Below are positions 1 to 9,010 of a stretch of 25,359 nucleotides of DNA, piece after piece. The stretch lies in contig JAAYXC010000400.1 in the NCBI GenBank assembly GCA_012516115.1, forward strand, positions 1-25,359. Direction: 5' to 3'. The notes under the pieces were generated by a model that had not been told where the DNA came from, searched no databases, and saw only the letters and a list, made by a program, of their open reading frames with translations. Source of the stretch: Bacillota bacterium (lineage in GTDB: Bacteria; Bacillota; UBA4882; JAAYXC01). Position 1 is the first letter of the stretch. Every line of letters starts with the position of its first letter. The translations under genes and the position numbers were made by a program.

Positions 1-3000
1 CTCATACTGCTCCCCGATGAAGAGGAACTCGTTCGCCGTTACCCCCGTCCGGTCGATCAGTGAACCGAAGGCTTCGTAGATATATGCATCCGTCAAGGTC
101 CCTGCCTGGTCCGTCAGGGCCCGCGTCGATCCGAGACCGTCGTAGACGAACCACCGCGTCCCCTCGGGCCCCTGCATGTTCAGAAGATCGTTGCCGTAGG
201 CATAGACCTTCGTCCCCCCGGGCCCGGTCTCCTCCAGGACCTGGGCGTAGGGCATGTTGGGATCCACCAAAAAGTAAGTCGTCCCCTCGGCCGTGATCCG
301 CGCGATCCGGTTCCCGGCCGCATCATAAGTGAAACGCACCCGGCCATCGGGACCGTTGACTTCAACGAGCCGGTTCTCCGCGTCGTAGACGTAGGTCGTC
401 GTCCCCTCCGGCCCGGTCTTGCCGATGAGGTTCCCGGCCTCGTCCCAGCCGTAGGTGTATTTGCCGTCGGAGAGCAGGCGGTCGTTCTCGTCATAGGTAT
501 AAGTTGAAACACCCGCAAGGGAGGTCTTCGTGAGCCGGTTCCCGACCGGATCGTAGGTGTAGCCGTCATCCAGGGCGACAATCCCGTTCCGCTTCTCCGA
601 GACAAGCCGGTAAAGCCGGTCATAACCGTATTCGACGGTGGAACCGACCTCTTCGATCTTCACCCGGTGCCCGGCCGCATCCAGCGTGTACCTGTGGCTC
701 GAGATGACCTCGCCCGTGGTCTTCCTGGTCACCACGCTCAAGAGCCTGCCCAGGGCATCGTGGGTGTAGACCGTCTCCGTCCCGTTGGGATACGAGACCT
801 TCTTCTGCCTGCCCAGCTCGTCGTAGGTGTAACGCGTCACGTTGCCCTGCTGGTCGGTGACCGTTTCGATCCGCCCGAGCAGGTCGTAGGTGTAGCTGAT
901 CTCCCCGTTCGGCCCGCTGATCTTCGTTCGGTTCCCCGCCTTGTCGTAGGCGTAGTCGATGACGTTGCCCAGGGGATCGACCAGCCGCTCCAGCCTGCCC
1001 ATGGCGTCGTAGACGTAGGTCAGGGTCCCGGCGGCATTGGTCGCCGTCTTGAGCCGGCCGTCCGGCCAGTAGGTGTAGTCCACCCGCGTGCCGTCGGAGA
1101 AGACCTTGCTCCGCAGGAGCTTCGTCACGGGATCGTAGATGTACTCGGTCCTGATCCCCCGCGGGTCCGTCTTGGCCTTCAGGCTCCCGTCCGGATAATA
1201 TTCGTAAGTCTCCTTCTGCCCGAGCGGGAGGGTCTTCTCGAGCAGGCGGCCCACGGGGTCATAGGCAAAGCGCGTCACATGCCCGTTGGCGTCGATCTGC
1301 TCCGTCATCCGGCCTTGTTCGTCGTAGACGTACCGCGTCGTCTGCCCCAGGGCGTCCGTCACGCAAACGAGCCTCCCCAAGGCGTCATACCCGTACCCGG
1401 TGGTGAGGAATAACTGGTCGGTCTGACTGATCCTCCTTCCGGCCGCGTCGTATTCGTAGCTCACCGCGGTCCCGTCGGCGAAGATCGTCCGCACCAGCCT
1501 GTTAGCCGCGTCGTACTCGTAGGCCGTCCTCGTCCCCAGGGCGTCGATGACCGCCACCTGGTTCCCCACGGCGTCGTATTCGTATTTCGTCTCGTGACCC
1601 AGCGCGTCGATGACCTTCGTCCTTCTGCCCAGGGCGTCGTATTCGTATCTCGTCACCGCGCCGTTCGGGGCGATCTCGGCGATCACCCTTCCCGCCGCGT
1701 CGTAGCGGGTCTCAGCACCGCTCCCGTCCGGATAGATCGTCTTGACCAGACGGTCCAGGGCATCGTACCGGTACTGCGTGACCCGGCCGTCCCGCCCCCG
1801 GACGCTCGTCCTGTTGCCGTTGGCATCGTATGCGAACTCTTCCCAGGTGCCGTCGGGATAGAGGATCTTCCAATTCCGGCCGTTCTCGTCGTAGAAATAC
1901 TCCGTCCGCCGACCGTCGACGATCTTGGCCTTGACCTGGCCGTGCGGGGTGTATTCGGTCAGCTCCTCCCGGCCGTCCGGGTGAACCACCCTGGTCACGC
2001 GGCCCGCCGGGTCGTACTCGTAGGCGGTGACAAGCGGCTGGAGGGTCCCGTCGCCGAGCTTTCGGTAGCGGGTCTCGGTCCTGACCCTCCCCGCCGCGTC
2101 GTAGGTATATTCCACGGCGTTCCCCAGGGCGTCGATCGTGCGCGCGGGGTTGGGCGAGGCGCCTTCATAGACGAAGACCGTCTTCCCGCCGGCCGGATCC
2201 ACCATCTCCGTCATCCGGCCGTAGCTCCCGTAGGCGAAGCTGTAGCTATTGCCCAGGGGATCGGTGTACTTCGTGAGGTTGGTCCCCTGGTAGGCGAAGA
2301 CCGTCTTGCGGCCCAAGGGGTCCGCGATCGAGGCCGGCAGGCCGCGACCGGCGTAGGTGTAGGTGGTCTTGTTCCCCAAGGCGTCCTCCTCGGTGAGGAC
2401 GTTGTTGTACTGGTCGTAGGTGCGGCGGGTGGCGTTGCCGAGGGGATCGATCTCGATCAAGAGGTTGCCCCGCCCATCGTAGGCATAGGCCCAGCGGTTC
2501 CCCAGGGCGTCGACCTTCTCGATGACGTTCCCCCGTTCGTCGTACCGGTAGGTGGTGGCGTTGCCGTTCCGGTCCACCACGGTCTCGGTGCGGGTGCCCA
2601 GGTCGTGCAGGAACTTGACCGTCCCTCCCAGCGCGTCCTTTACTTCGGTCAAGCGGCCGGACTGGTCGTATTCCTGGACCGCGATCTCGCGGCCGTCCGG
2701 GCCGATGATGCGGACGAGGGCGTGGTTCGCATAGACGTAAGTGTACCGTGCGCCCACGGGATCGGTGAAGCCGACCAGGTCACCGGCGGCGTCGTATTCG
2801 TAGGTGACGGTGGCGCCGTCCGGGCCGACGGCCTTGACGATCCGGCCCCGGGCATCGCGGGTGAGGGCGATCGCCCGACCGGAGTTGTGGGTGATGGCCG
2901 AGGCGGTGTAGGTCAGGCTGTTACCGTTGGCGTCGCTTATCTTGGTCACGCCGGTCTGTTTATCGATCTCGTAAACGAGGCCGTCCACGGTCTCCAGACG

Positions 3001-6000
3001 GAAGTAACGCGGCGCGGCCACGGCCGTCTCCTCGTCCATCTCGGCGCCGAGGAAGAGGTAGGTCCCATCATCCAGCCGGATCACCGAGGTCAGGCCGACC
3101 ACGGAGAGTTTGTCCGGGTAACCCGAGAGCGAAGTATACTCGGGGTAGCCGATCCTGGTGTTGTACGGGGCTCCGGGAAAGCGCGGGGTGAAGGCGAAGG
3201 TCGTCCGCCGGCCGCCCGGAAGGGTGATGGTGATGCCGTAGTCGGCTCCCTGGACCAGACGGACCTCCCGGACGGCCGCCTGCCATCCGTAACCGAACTC
3301 GCCCGCCACGTCCTTGCGCGTGGTGTCGTAACTGCGGGCCAGGACCGCGGGGAGCTGGCCGGCGTCGAAACGGAGGTCCAGAAGTTCCAGGTGGTAGTTG
3401 CCGATCTTCAGTTCGCCCTCGACCGTGAACTCACTGGCGATGGCCTCCCGCCGGCCCAGGGTATCCTCGGCGTTGAGGCGGACCTCGTAGGGGCCGTTCT
3501 CGAGCAGGGTGGTGTCCCAGACCCCCAGATACCCATCGACCGGCGCCGTGCCCTCCAGGAAGGTGGTCCAGGAGCTCCCGCCGACCGGCCGGTATTCCAC
3601 CCACCACCGCCGCAGGATGGGCGACCGCACGTAACCTTTGAGTTCCACCCGGCCGCCGACCCGAGAGAGATCGGCCGGAGAGGTGATGTCCGCCTCCGGC
3701 GGGGCCGGGGATTTACGGACGAAGACCGTGGTCCGGGCGGTGACCCCTCGATCGGGCAGACTGACCTCGACCCGGTAGTCCCCGTCGGAGACCACATTCC
3801 CCGTCTCATCCCGACCGTCCCAGACCTGGTCGATGTTCTCCCCCGCGCCGTGGAAGCTGCGGATAACATTACCCGCGGCGTCGTTGATGCGGATCTCCCA
3901 CTCCCCGGATGAGGAGAGCCGGGCGGCGAGCCGCGTGGTATCCTCCCAACCGTCCCCGTCCGGCGAGAAGGGATTGGGTGAGGCCACAAGCTCCGAGAGG
4001 AAATTATCCGTGACGAACTCCACGATCTCCGAGGCGGTGCTCTTCCCGGCCACGTCCTTGGCCACGGCCCAGAGACGATGCCCGCCGTTGGCGAGGTGGT
4101 GGGTGGAAACGGAACCCTCATACGGCGGCCCGCTCAAACGGGCGATCTCCGCGCCGTCTATGAAGAAGGTCACCTTCACGCCCGGCCGGTCGTCCGTGAC
4201 CTCGGCGGCGAAGAAGAGATCCCCGGCGATCGCCGCGCCCGGGACGGGAGCGGTGAGTCGGATGCGCGGCGCACTGTCCTGATTGGCCACGGTGAAGGTG
4301 GAACGGCCCACCGCGCGGTTGCCCGCCGCGTCCTCGGCCTCGACCACCAGGGTATGGACGCCGTTCTCCAGGGTATAAGTATCGATCAACCCCAGGCTGC
4401 CCTCGACCACGGGGATCCGACCCTTACTCAAGGTCCGCCATTCCCCGGGATCCGCGCCCGCGCCGAGGAGGACCCGGTAGCCGGCGAGGCGCAGATCGTC
4501 CACCGTGCCCACGACGTTGAGATAGCCCTGGACCGTGCCGCCCTCCGCCGGCCGGCTTATTCCGGCTACGGGCGGAGTGAGATCGAGGACCGCCCGGAGC
4601 GTGACGGTCCGGGCCTGGGTGGCGTATTCCTTGTCCACCGCCGAGACGGCGAAGGTATAAGTTCCCTCCGGTGCCGCTGCGCCGGTTCCGTCGGTCCCGT
4701 CCCAGGGTAAAGAGATGAACCGGCCCTCGCCCCGGAAGACCCGGACCTCGCCGCCGGCGGCATAACCCCCCGCCACCTGCCAGGTCGAGTCGCGCGTGAT
4801 CTCCGCGGTGAGGGAGACCACGTCCGCGCAGCCGTCGCCGTTGGGCGAGAAGGCCTCCGCCGAGAGCCGGGCATTGAGCACCACCGGCCTGGTGGCAAAG
4901 TCCGCGATGGGGCAGGAGAGCAGGATGGCCGCGGCCGTGAAGCTCGCCCGGTCGACCGCGGCCGCGTTGGCGAACCAGGCGTTGATGGTGGCGGCCGCGG
5001 GGATGTACGACCAGACGAAGGCTTCCATGGCCTCTTCCAGCCGGCCGGCCCAGACGGTGAAGGCCTTGGCGAGCGGGATGTGGCGCGAAGAGGCATAAAA
5101 GAGGTCGCCGGCGCAAAGAAGCGCCGTCCGGCAGAGCCCGCTCCAGTCGGAATCGAGGAAGCGGCCACGGGAGGCGGCGGTAAGGGGGTCGAAGATCAGA
5201 CAGCCGTTGCCGCGCCAGGTGCCAAGGGTGACCTCCCCTTGCGGGACGGTCACCTCGTACCCCGCCCCGGTGAGGTCGGCAAGAAGGAGCCGCTCGGCCT
5301 CGGTCAGCCCGGGGAAAAGATCGATGAGGCGCTGGTAGTTCCCCCGGTTCAGGGTGATGATGGGGATCCTCTCGGCGTTGGCCGCCTGGATGATCTTCAA
5401 GACCGAGACCGCATCGGTCCCCGCCGCGGTCTGGGCGAAGAGGCCGTGCTGCAGGGCGGAGGCGGTCAGGGCGGCGATGGTCAGGAACTGCTTCTCCTTG
5501 CCCGTCTCCCCGGTCTTGGCCACCGGCGCCAGAAGGTCCCGCCCCAACCAGGAGGCGAAGACCAGGTGGCGTACCCGGTAAGGCAGGCCGAAGACCTCCT
5601 CGACCTGCGGGTCGCAGGTCATGAGAAGGTGGGACGGCTGGCGCACCGCCACCACGTCCAGGGCCGAAGCGGCGATGGCGTTGAGCCGGTCGGCCTGGAG
5701 GAAGTAGTTGAGGCCCCAGAGGTAAAGGATCTCGCCCAGGATCTCGTCGTTGTCGGGCGGCCGTCCGGCTTCCAGGTCATAAAGCCGCACGCGCAGATCG
5801 CCGGCCCGTTGGTGGATGAGCTCGGCCGGCAGGCGCTGGAGATCGATGGCCACGGCCGCGACCGAGCCGGCCGTGAGGACTTTGCTCGTCACATCCCTCC
5901 CCGTCCCCGGCCCGGTATAGACGAACTCGAAGACCTGCCGTTCGCCCATGCCGAGCGGTGTCCCGGAGGCCACGACCAGACCGTCGAGTTTGATCTCGGG

Positions 6001-7602
6001 AACGAGCCGGACCAGGTAGGCCGGGAAGCCCGGCTCCGCGCCGAACTCCCGGACGATCTCCTCGTCATCGGCCGTGGCCGGCCGGTAGGAGACGGTCAGC
6101 CGCCGGCCCGCGATCTCATGCAGGTAGCCGGTATAGGCCAGGTCGATCTGGCCTTGGCGGTCGAGCCCCCGGATGGTGAAACTTACGGCGACATCATGCG
6201 GAAGGTTCTCCCGGACGATGGGATCTCCCTCGACCCGATAGGGCAGGCCGGCCGGGAGGACGCCCAGCTCCTCGCGGACGATCTCCCGGCCGAGGTATAT
6301 CCGGTCCGCGGCCAGACCGTTGGCCTCGGCGTAACGCCGTATCCCGTCGGTCCAGACCTGAAGCCGGTTGTAGACCTCTTCCTCCGGGATCCCGGTCACG
6401 AGGCTTCGCTCCTCGTCGATCACCGCCTGGGACTTGAGCTCCTGCAGGAACCGGCGCGGGTCGATCCCGATCTCCGCCGCCGCGTCCCGGCCGTAGTGGA
6501 ACCGGTATCTCTTGAAGCTGGGGTCGAGGTTCAGCCAGGTATCGGCTTCCCCCTTACCCGCGCCGCGGCGGGGCAGGTAGGGCAGGTAAGCCTGGACCCA
6601 CCAATGGTCGAGGATGACACCGGTATACGATCCGCCGCTTGCTTCGATCTCGGCCGGGAGGCCGTTTTTGACGAAGAAGGCCGCGGCAAGCTTGGGATCT
6701 TTGGTGCCGACCCAGTCCATGGCCTGCCCGATATCGAGGCGAATCCTCCCCTGCGCGAAACGGGCCCGGTACCCCGCGGCCCGCAGGAGGACGACGAGCA
6801 GCGCGGCCAGGTCGCGGTCGTTCCCGGCCTTCTCAAGCAAGGTCCGCGCGGGCCCTTTGATCAGTCCGGGATAAGGCTCGTAATCGAGTTCGTTGCGGAC
6901 GTACTGGTAAATTTTAAGGGGATCGCGGTCCAGCCGGTTGACGAGGTCGAGGAGCTCCTGGGTAGGAGAGAAGGAGATTTCCGTCGTTTCGAGCGTCCCT
7001 GCGCTAAGCGTGGCCTTCGCGACGGCCCGGCCGTCTTCGGCAGAAGGGGTACGGAGAGAAAGAACGGTTACTTGGGGCAAGACACCGGGCGCTAAAGACT
7101 CGATCCTTTTATAAACCGCGTCCGCCGCCTCCCGGCGCAGGGCAACCCCTTTCCCGGTATCGAGGAAGACCCCGAGCTTCGTCCGGTACCAGGCCATCTC
7201 GGCCGCAAGTCTCGCCCGGAACTCGTCGAGACGCTTCTTCAACCGCGCCGAACCAATCCGCTTCCCATCATACTCCAACTGCCGGCGGATCCGCCCGTAA
7301 TGGGATTCGATCTCCTCCCAGCGTCTCCGGACCTTTTCGGGCAGGATGATCCGCCGGCCGGCTTTACCGTGTTCGGCCCAGTAGATCTTCAGATCCTCCA
7401 AGAGCAGATGAAAGGCCTCGCCGAGATCCGCACCGGGACGAGAACGGTATTCCAGGGTCAAGAAGCCGGTTTCGCGTTTTTTTTGCGGTTCTTCCGGCGC
7501 AGCCCGGGACTTGACCGGCCGGGCCGCCGGGCCGGCGAGGTTCACCACCAGGAAGAGGCATAACGCGACCGCCGTCGTTTTCCAGAAGGCGTTTCTTCGC
7601 AC
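1..7602 (-). CDS. Giant secreted RHS/YD-repeat protein with N-terminal transglutaminase-like domain (3' end outside window)
   Basis: One frame stays open for 2534 codons from a GTG at 7602 (AAAGGA about 10 nt upstream) to the left edge. The first ~27 residues form a signal peptide (basic start, then ALCLFLVVNLAG). Residues ~75-130 are charged and helical. Residues ~205-365 resemble a transglutaminase/protease fold: His333 (DHWWVQAYLP) and Asp360 (WLNLDPSFK) match two of the catalytic triad, but the expected Cys is Asp262 (GNDRDLAALL). Two FlgD/Ig-like units follow, at ~917 (FSPNGDG) and ~1207 (FSPDGDGWED), with Ig-like spacers, then an RHS entry domain at ~1404 (LARSYDTTRKD). About forty YD repeats (for example RYEYDALGRRTKV) run from ~1560. 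The RHS core begins with YDGLGSTRALTDQAG and the window cuts at FLFIGEQYE, just before the variable tip where a toxin would lie. RHS proteins encapsulate or display C-terminal effectors; whether this one is a toxin cannot be judged here. Confidence 0.93.
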   Translation of the reverse strand, partial: MRRNAFWKTTAVALCLFLVVNLAGPAARPVKSRAAPEEPQKKRETGFLTLEYRSRPGADLGEAFHLLLEDLKIYWAEHGKAGRRIILPEKVRRRWEEIESHYGRIRRQLEYDGKRIGSARLKKRLDEFRARLAAEMAWYRTKLGVFLDTGKGVALRREAADAVYKRIESLAPGVLPQVTVLSLRTPSAEDGRAVAKATLSAGTLETTEISFSPTQELLDLVNRLDRDPLKIYQYVRNELDYEPYPGLIKGPARTLLEKAGNDRDLAALLVVLLRAAGYRARFAQGRIRLDIGQAMDWVGTKDPKLAAAFFVKNGLPAEIEASGGSYTGVILDHWWVQAYLPYLPRRGAGKGEADTWLNLDPSFKRYRFHYGRDAAAEIGIDPRRFLQELKSQAVIDEERSLVTGIPEEEVYNRLQVWTDGIRRYAEANGLAADRIYLGREIVREELGVLPAGLPYRVEGDPIVRENLPHDVAVSFTIRGLDRQGQIDLAYTGYLHEIAGRRLTVSYRPATADDEEIVREFGAEPGFPAYLVRLVPEIKLDGLVVASGTPLGMGERQVFEFVYTGPGTGRDVTSKVLTAGSVAAVAIDLQRLPAELIHQRAGDLRVRLYDLEAGRPPDNDEILGEILYLWGLNYFLQADRLNAIAASALDVVAVRQPSHLLMTCDPQVEEVFGLPYRVRHLVFASWLGRDLLAPVAKTGETGKEKQFLTIAALTASALQHGLFAQTAAGTDAVSVLKIIQAANAERIPIITLNRGNYQRLIDLFPGLTEAERLLLADLTGAGYEVTVPQGEVTLGTWRGNGCLIFDPLTAASRGRFLDSDWSGLCRTALLCAGDLFYASSRHIPLAKAFTVWAGRLEEAMEAFVWSYIPAAATINAWFANAAAVDRASFTAAAILLSCPIADFATRPVVLNARLSAEAFSPNGDGCADVVSLTAEITRDSTWQVAGGYAAGGEVRVFRGEGRFISLPWDGTDGTGAAAPEGTYTFAVSAVDKEYATQARTVTLRAVLDLTPPVAGISRPAEGGTVQGYLNVVGTVDDLRLAGYRVLLGAGADPGEWRTLSKGRIPVVEGSLGLIDTYTLENGVHTLVVEAEDAAGNRAVGRSTFTVANQDSAPRIRLTAPVPGAAIAGDLFFAAEVTDDRPGVKVTFFIDGAEIARLSGPPYEGSVSTHHLANGGHRLWAVAKDVAGKSTASEIVEFVTDNFLSELVASPNPFSPDGDGWEDTTRLAARLSSSGEWEIRINDAAGNVIRSFHGAGENIDQVWDGRDETGNVVSDGDYRVEVSLPDRGVTARTTVFVRKSPAPPEADITSPADLSRVGGRVELKGYVRSPILRRWWVEYRPVGGSSWTTFLEGTAPVDGYLGVWDTTLLENGPYEVRLNAEDTLGRREAIASEFTVEGELKIGNYHLELLDLRFDAGQLPAVLARSYDTTRKDVAGEFGYGWQAAVREVRLVQGADYGITITLPGGRRTTFAFTPRFPGAPYNTRIGYPEYTSLSGYPDKLSVVGLTSVIRLDDGTYLFLGAEMDEETAVAAPRYFRLETVDGLVYEIDKQTGVTKISDANGNSLTYTASAITHNSGRAIALTRDARGRIVKAVGPDGATVTYEYDAAGDLVGFTDPVGARYTYVYANHALVRIIGPDGREIAVQEYDQSGRLTEVKDALGGTVKFLHDLGTRTETVVDRNGNATTYRYDERGNVIEKVDALGNRWAYAYDGRGNLLIEIDPLGNATRRTYDQYNNVLTEEDALGNKTTYTYAGRGLPASIADPLGRKTVFAYQGTNLTKYTDPLGNSYSFAYGSYGRMTEMVDPAGGKTVFVYEGASPNPARTIDALGNAVEYTYDAAGRVRTETRYRKLGDGTLQPLVTAYEYDPAGRVTRVVHPDGREELTEYTPHGQVKAKIVDGRRTEYFYDENGRNWKILYPDGTWEEFAYDANGNRTSVRGRDGRVTQYRYDALDRLVKTIYPDGSGAETRYDAAGRVIAEIAPNGAVTRYEYDALGRRTKVIDALGHETKYEYDAVGNQVAVIDALGTRTAYEYDAANRLVRTIFADGTAVSYEYDAAGRRISQTDQLFLTTGYGYDALGRLVCVTDALGQTTRYVYDEQGRMTEQIDANGHVTRFAYDPVGRLLEKTLPLGQKETYEYYPDGSLKAKTDPRGIRTEYIYDPVTKLLRSKVFSDGTRVDYTYWPDGRLKTATNAAGTLTYVYDAMGRLERLVDPLGNVIDYAYDKAGNRTKISGPNGEISYTYDLLGRIETVTDQQGNVTRYTYDELGRQKKVSYPNGTETVYTHDALGRLLSVVTRKTTGEVISSHRYTLDAAGHRVKIEEVGSTVEYGYDRLYRLVSEKRNGIVALDDGYTYDPVGNRLTKTSLAGVSTYTYDENDRLLSDGKYTYGWDEAGNLIGKTGPEGTTTYVYDAENRLVEVNGPDGRVRFTYDAAGNRIARITAEGTTYFLVDPNMPYAQVLEETGPGGTKVYAYGNDLLNMQGPEGTRWFVYDGLGSTRALTDQAGTLTDAYIYEAFGSLIDRTGVTANEFLFIGEQYE

Positions 7603-7746
7603 GCGAAAAACATCCTTTCGTTTTCGGCCTTCTGAAAGAAATAGGCGAGGTTGAGTTATGAAGAGATCACGGGATAAAAAGAAGGATAGATGGAAGTTAA
7701 TTCTTTAATAGGAAAAAATGTTAAATAACGGGCACCAGCGAAATGA

Positions 7747-7767
7747 CTGAAAAGGGGGACTTTTCAG
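7747..7767 (-). promoter_or_regulatory. Perfect hairpin in the RHS mRNA leader
   Basis: CTGAAAAG (7747-7754) and CTTTTCAG (7760-7767) form a perfect 8-bp stem around a 5-nt loop. It lies in the roughly 190-nt untranslated leader between the predicted transcription start and the GTG at 7602. No T run follows on the minus strand, so it is not an obvious terminator. It could stabilise the mRNA, bind a protein, or be a remnant of an insertion-sequence end. Confidence 0.5.
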
Positions 7768-7800
7768 ATCTCGGTATGTATGTTTGGATGATTTGGTAAT

Positions 7801-7830
7801 ATATTATCAACAAACTACATCTATTGTCAA
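7801..7830 (-). promoter_or_regulatory. Sigma-70/SigA-type promoter for the RHS gene
   Basis: Read on the minus strand, a perfect -35 box TTGACA (7830-7825) is followed after 18 nt by TAATAT (7806-7801), or after 16 nt by GATAAT (7808-7803). The region is strongly AT-rich compared with the rest of the window. Transcription would run left into the RHS gene and give a leader of about 190 nt. Confidence 0.65.
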
Positions 7831-7852
7831 GAACAAAATTAATTTCCTTTAA

Positions 7853-8010
7853 GATACGGCCGCGGTCGTCGAAAGCCTCTTCCTGATAGGTACGGGCTAC
7901 AACCTTAGCAAGAAGCGGTCAGGCGGATCCTCGCCCTCGGTAAAGAATTAAGGCCGGTCACCTATGATAGTCCCCGGCAACCGGCCGAAGAGGAAGAGAA
8001 TCCTAAATGT
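7853..8010 (+). pseudogene. Possible gene remnant joined to the inverted-repeat element
   Basis: The plus strand reads AAVVESLFLIGTGYNLSKK from 7853. After one apparent lost base near 7914 it continues in another frame as AVRRILALGKELRPVTYDS and a Glu-rich stretch, then runs into the element at 8011, where the frame reads IVLVLGG. There is no start codon or ribosome site. The protein-like composition and the simple frameshift suggest a decayed gene, but I do not recognise the family and the reading could be accidental. Confidence 0.25.
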
Positions 8011-8104
8011 ATCGTGCTCGTGCTCGGCGGAACGGTGTTCGTAATCGAAGACTTCCTCCCGCTATCCGCGATTACGACGATTAGGATTACGAGCATGCGC
8101 ACGA
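8011..8104. repeat. Small inverted-repeat element, copy 1
   Basis: The left arm begins TCGTGCTCGTGCTCG (8012-8026) and ends CGTAATCG (8040-8047). The right arm starts CGATTACG (8069-8076) and ends ACGAGCATGCGCACGA (8089-8104). The outer arms match inverted at about 13 of 15 positions and the inner octamers are exact inverted copies, around a loop of about 20 nt. The same architecture recurs at 22252-22338. It holds no coding capacity of its own. Confidence 0.6.
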
Positions 8105-8149
8105 AGAAGATTGCTATCTCTATCTGGATATGGCCCCACGATCCCCCCT

Positions 8150-9010
8150 TCAACCCGCCAGCACCTCTATTACCTCGGTGACCACTACGCGTTTTTTCGT
8201 TTTTTTGGCCCTCGTCGAAGCCAGGCTGGCCATGTTGATCAAGTCCTTGACGCGGTATACCCCGGAACCCCTCTGCCCGGCGGAGACGCGGCGCCCTCCG
8301 GCTACGCCGGCGGAGGCCGCTATCTTCACCCCCGGCGGCCAATCCGCGCGGGAGATGGCTTCCACCATCCGCAAGGCAAAGTGTTCGGCTTCTTTTAAGG
8401 AGCGGACGGTGACGACGGCGAACTCATCCCCCGCATACCGCCCGAGATGATCGCGATCTTCTTCCACCAGACCGCGTAAAAGCTCTGCCACCCGGCGGAG
8501 GATCTCGTCCCCCACTACATGTCCCAATTGCTTGTCCACCGCGCCGAAGTCGTCCAGGTCCAAGAAGACGACGGCGATCTCTTTTTCCTCTTCTAAAAGC
8601 TCTGCCGCTTTATGGTGGAGAAACTCTACCTGCCGAAGCCCCGTCAAGGCGTCTATATGCTTACCGAGCTCCGCATAGAGAAGCGATTTCGTCACTATGC
8701 CCATCGGCCGACCGTCTTCCACCGCTACCAGTCGCTCGATCCCATGGCGTTCGAGCAGTTCCTTCGCTTGCCAGAGCGAACAAGTGGCAGAGACGGTCAC
8801 CACTTCCCTGGTCATCGCGTCGGCCACGAGGCGATTGGGGTGGGAGCGCCTTATATCCCGCGAGGTGATAATTCCTACCAGCCGTCCGGCCTCGACCACC
8901 GGCACCCCCCCGATGCCGGCCCTCTCCATCAGCGCGGCCGTCTTCGCCACCGAGTCTTCCGGACCGACCGTCAAGATGTCTCTCTTCATAATCTCGCCGA
9001 CGGTGAACAT
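8150..9010 (-). CDS. CBS-pair / GGDEF signalling protein (putative diguanylate cyclase)
   Basis: This is a soluble protein of 286 residues. Two CBS motifs fill about residues 1-118 (VGEIMKRDILTV, VADAMTREVVTV, MGIVTKSLLYAEL) and would bind an adenine nucleotide. A GGDEF domain follows directly: it begins DALTGL, has the metal and substrate motifs FLDLDDF and GHVVGDEIL, and carries the signature as RYAGDEF, a variant found in active cyclases. The inhibitory RxxD site is not seen just before the signature (EDRD instead). No membrane segment is present, so ligand binding by the CBS pair probably controls c-di-GMP synthesis. ATG at 9010 shares its A with the stop of the upstream gene (TGATG), which implies translational coupling; an in-frame TTG lies one codon earlier. 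The end of the gene lies about 45 nt from inverted-repeat element copy 1. Confidence 0.85.
   Translation of the reverse strand: MFTVGEIMKRDILTVGPEDSVAKTAALMERAGIGGVPVVEAGRLVGIITSRDIRRSHPNRLVADAMTREVVTVSATCSLWQAKELLERHGIERLVAVEDGRPMGIVTKSLLYAELGKHIDALTGLRQVEFLHHKAAELLEEEKEIAVVFLDLDDFGAVDKQLGHVVGDEILRRVAELLRGLVEEDRDHLGRYAGDEFAVVTVRSLKEAEHFALRMVEAISRADWPPGVKIAASAGVAGGRRVSAGQRGSGVYRVKDLINMASLASTRAKKTKKRVVVTEVIEVLAG

Noticed and set aside
1..3000. CRISPR-like or tandem DNA repeats
   Set aside because: The periodicity (a cgtcgtaggtgta-like motif about every 60-65 bases) is the codon trace of YD peptide repeats. There are no identical repeats with unique spacers.
1594..3912. A long plus-strand open frame opposite the RHS gene (also 667-1413 and 5080-7095)
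   Set aside because: These are shadows produced by the GC-rich, repetitive RHS sequence. The minus frame encodes recognisable domains throughout; the plus frames show no ribosome sites or family motifs, only repeated VV/RVR text mirroring YD repeats.
7602..7613. ATG at 7613 as the RHS start
   Set aside because: It is out of frame with the RHS protein. GTG 7602 is in frame, gives a clean signal peptide and has AAAGGA upstream.
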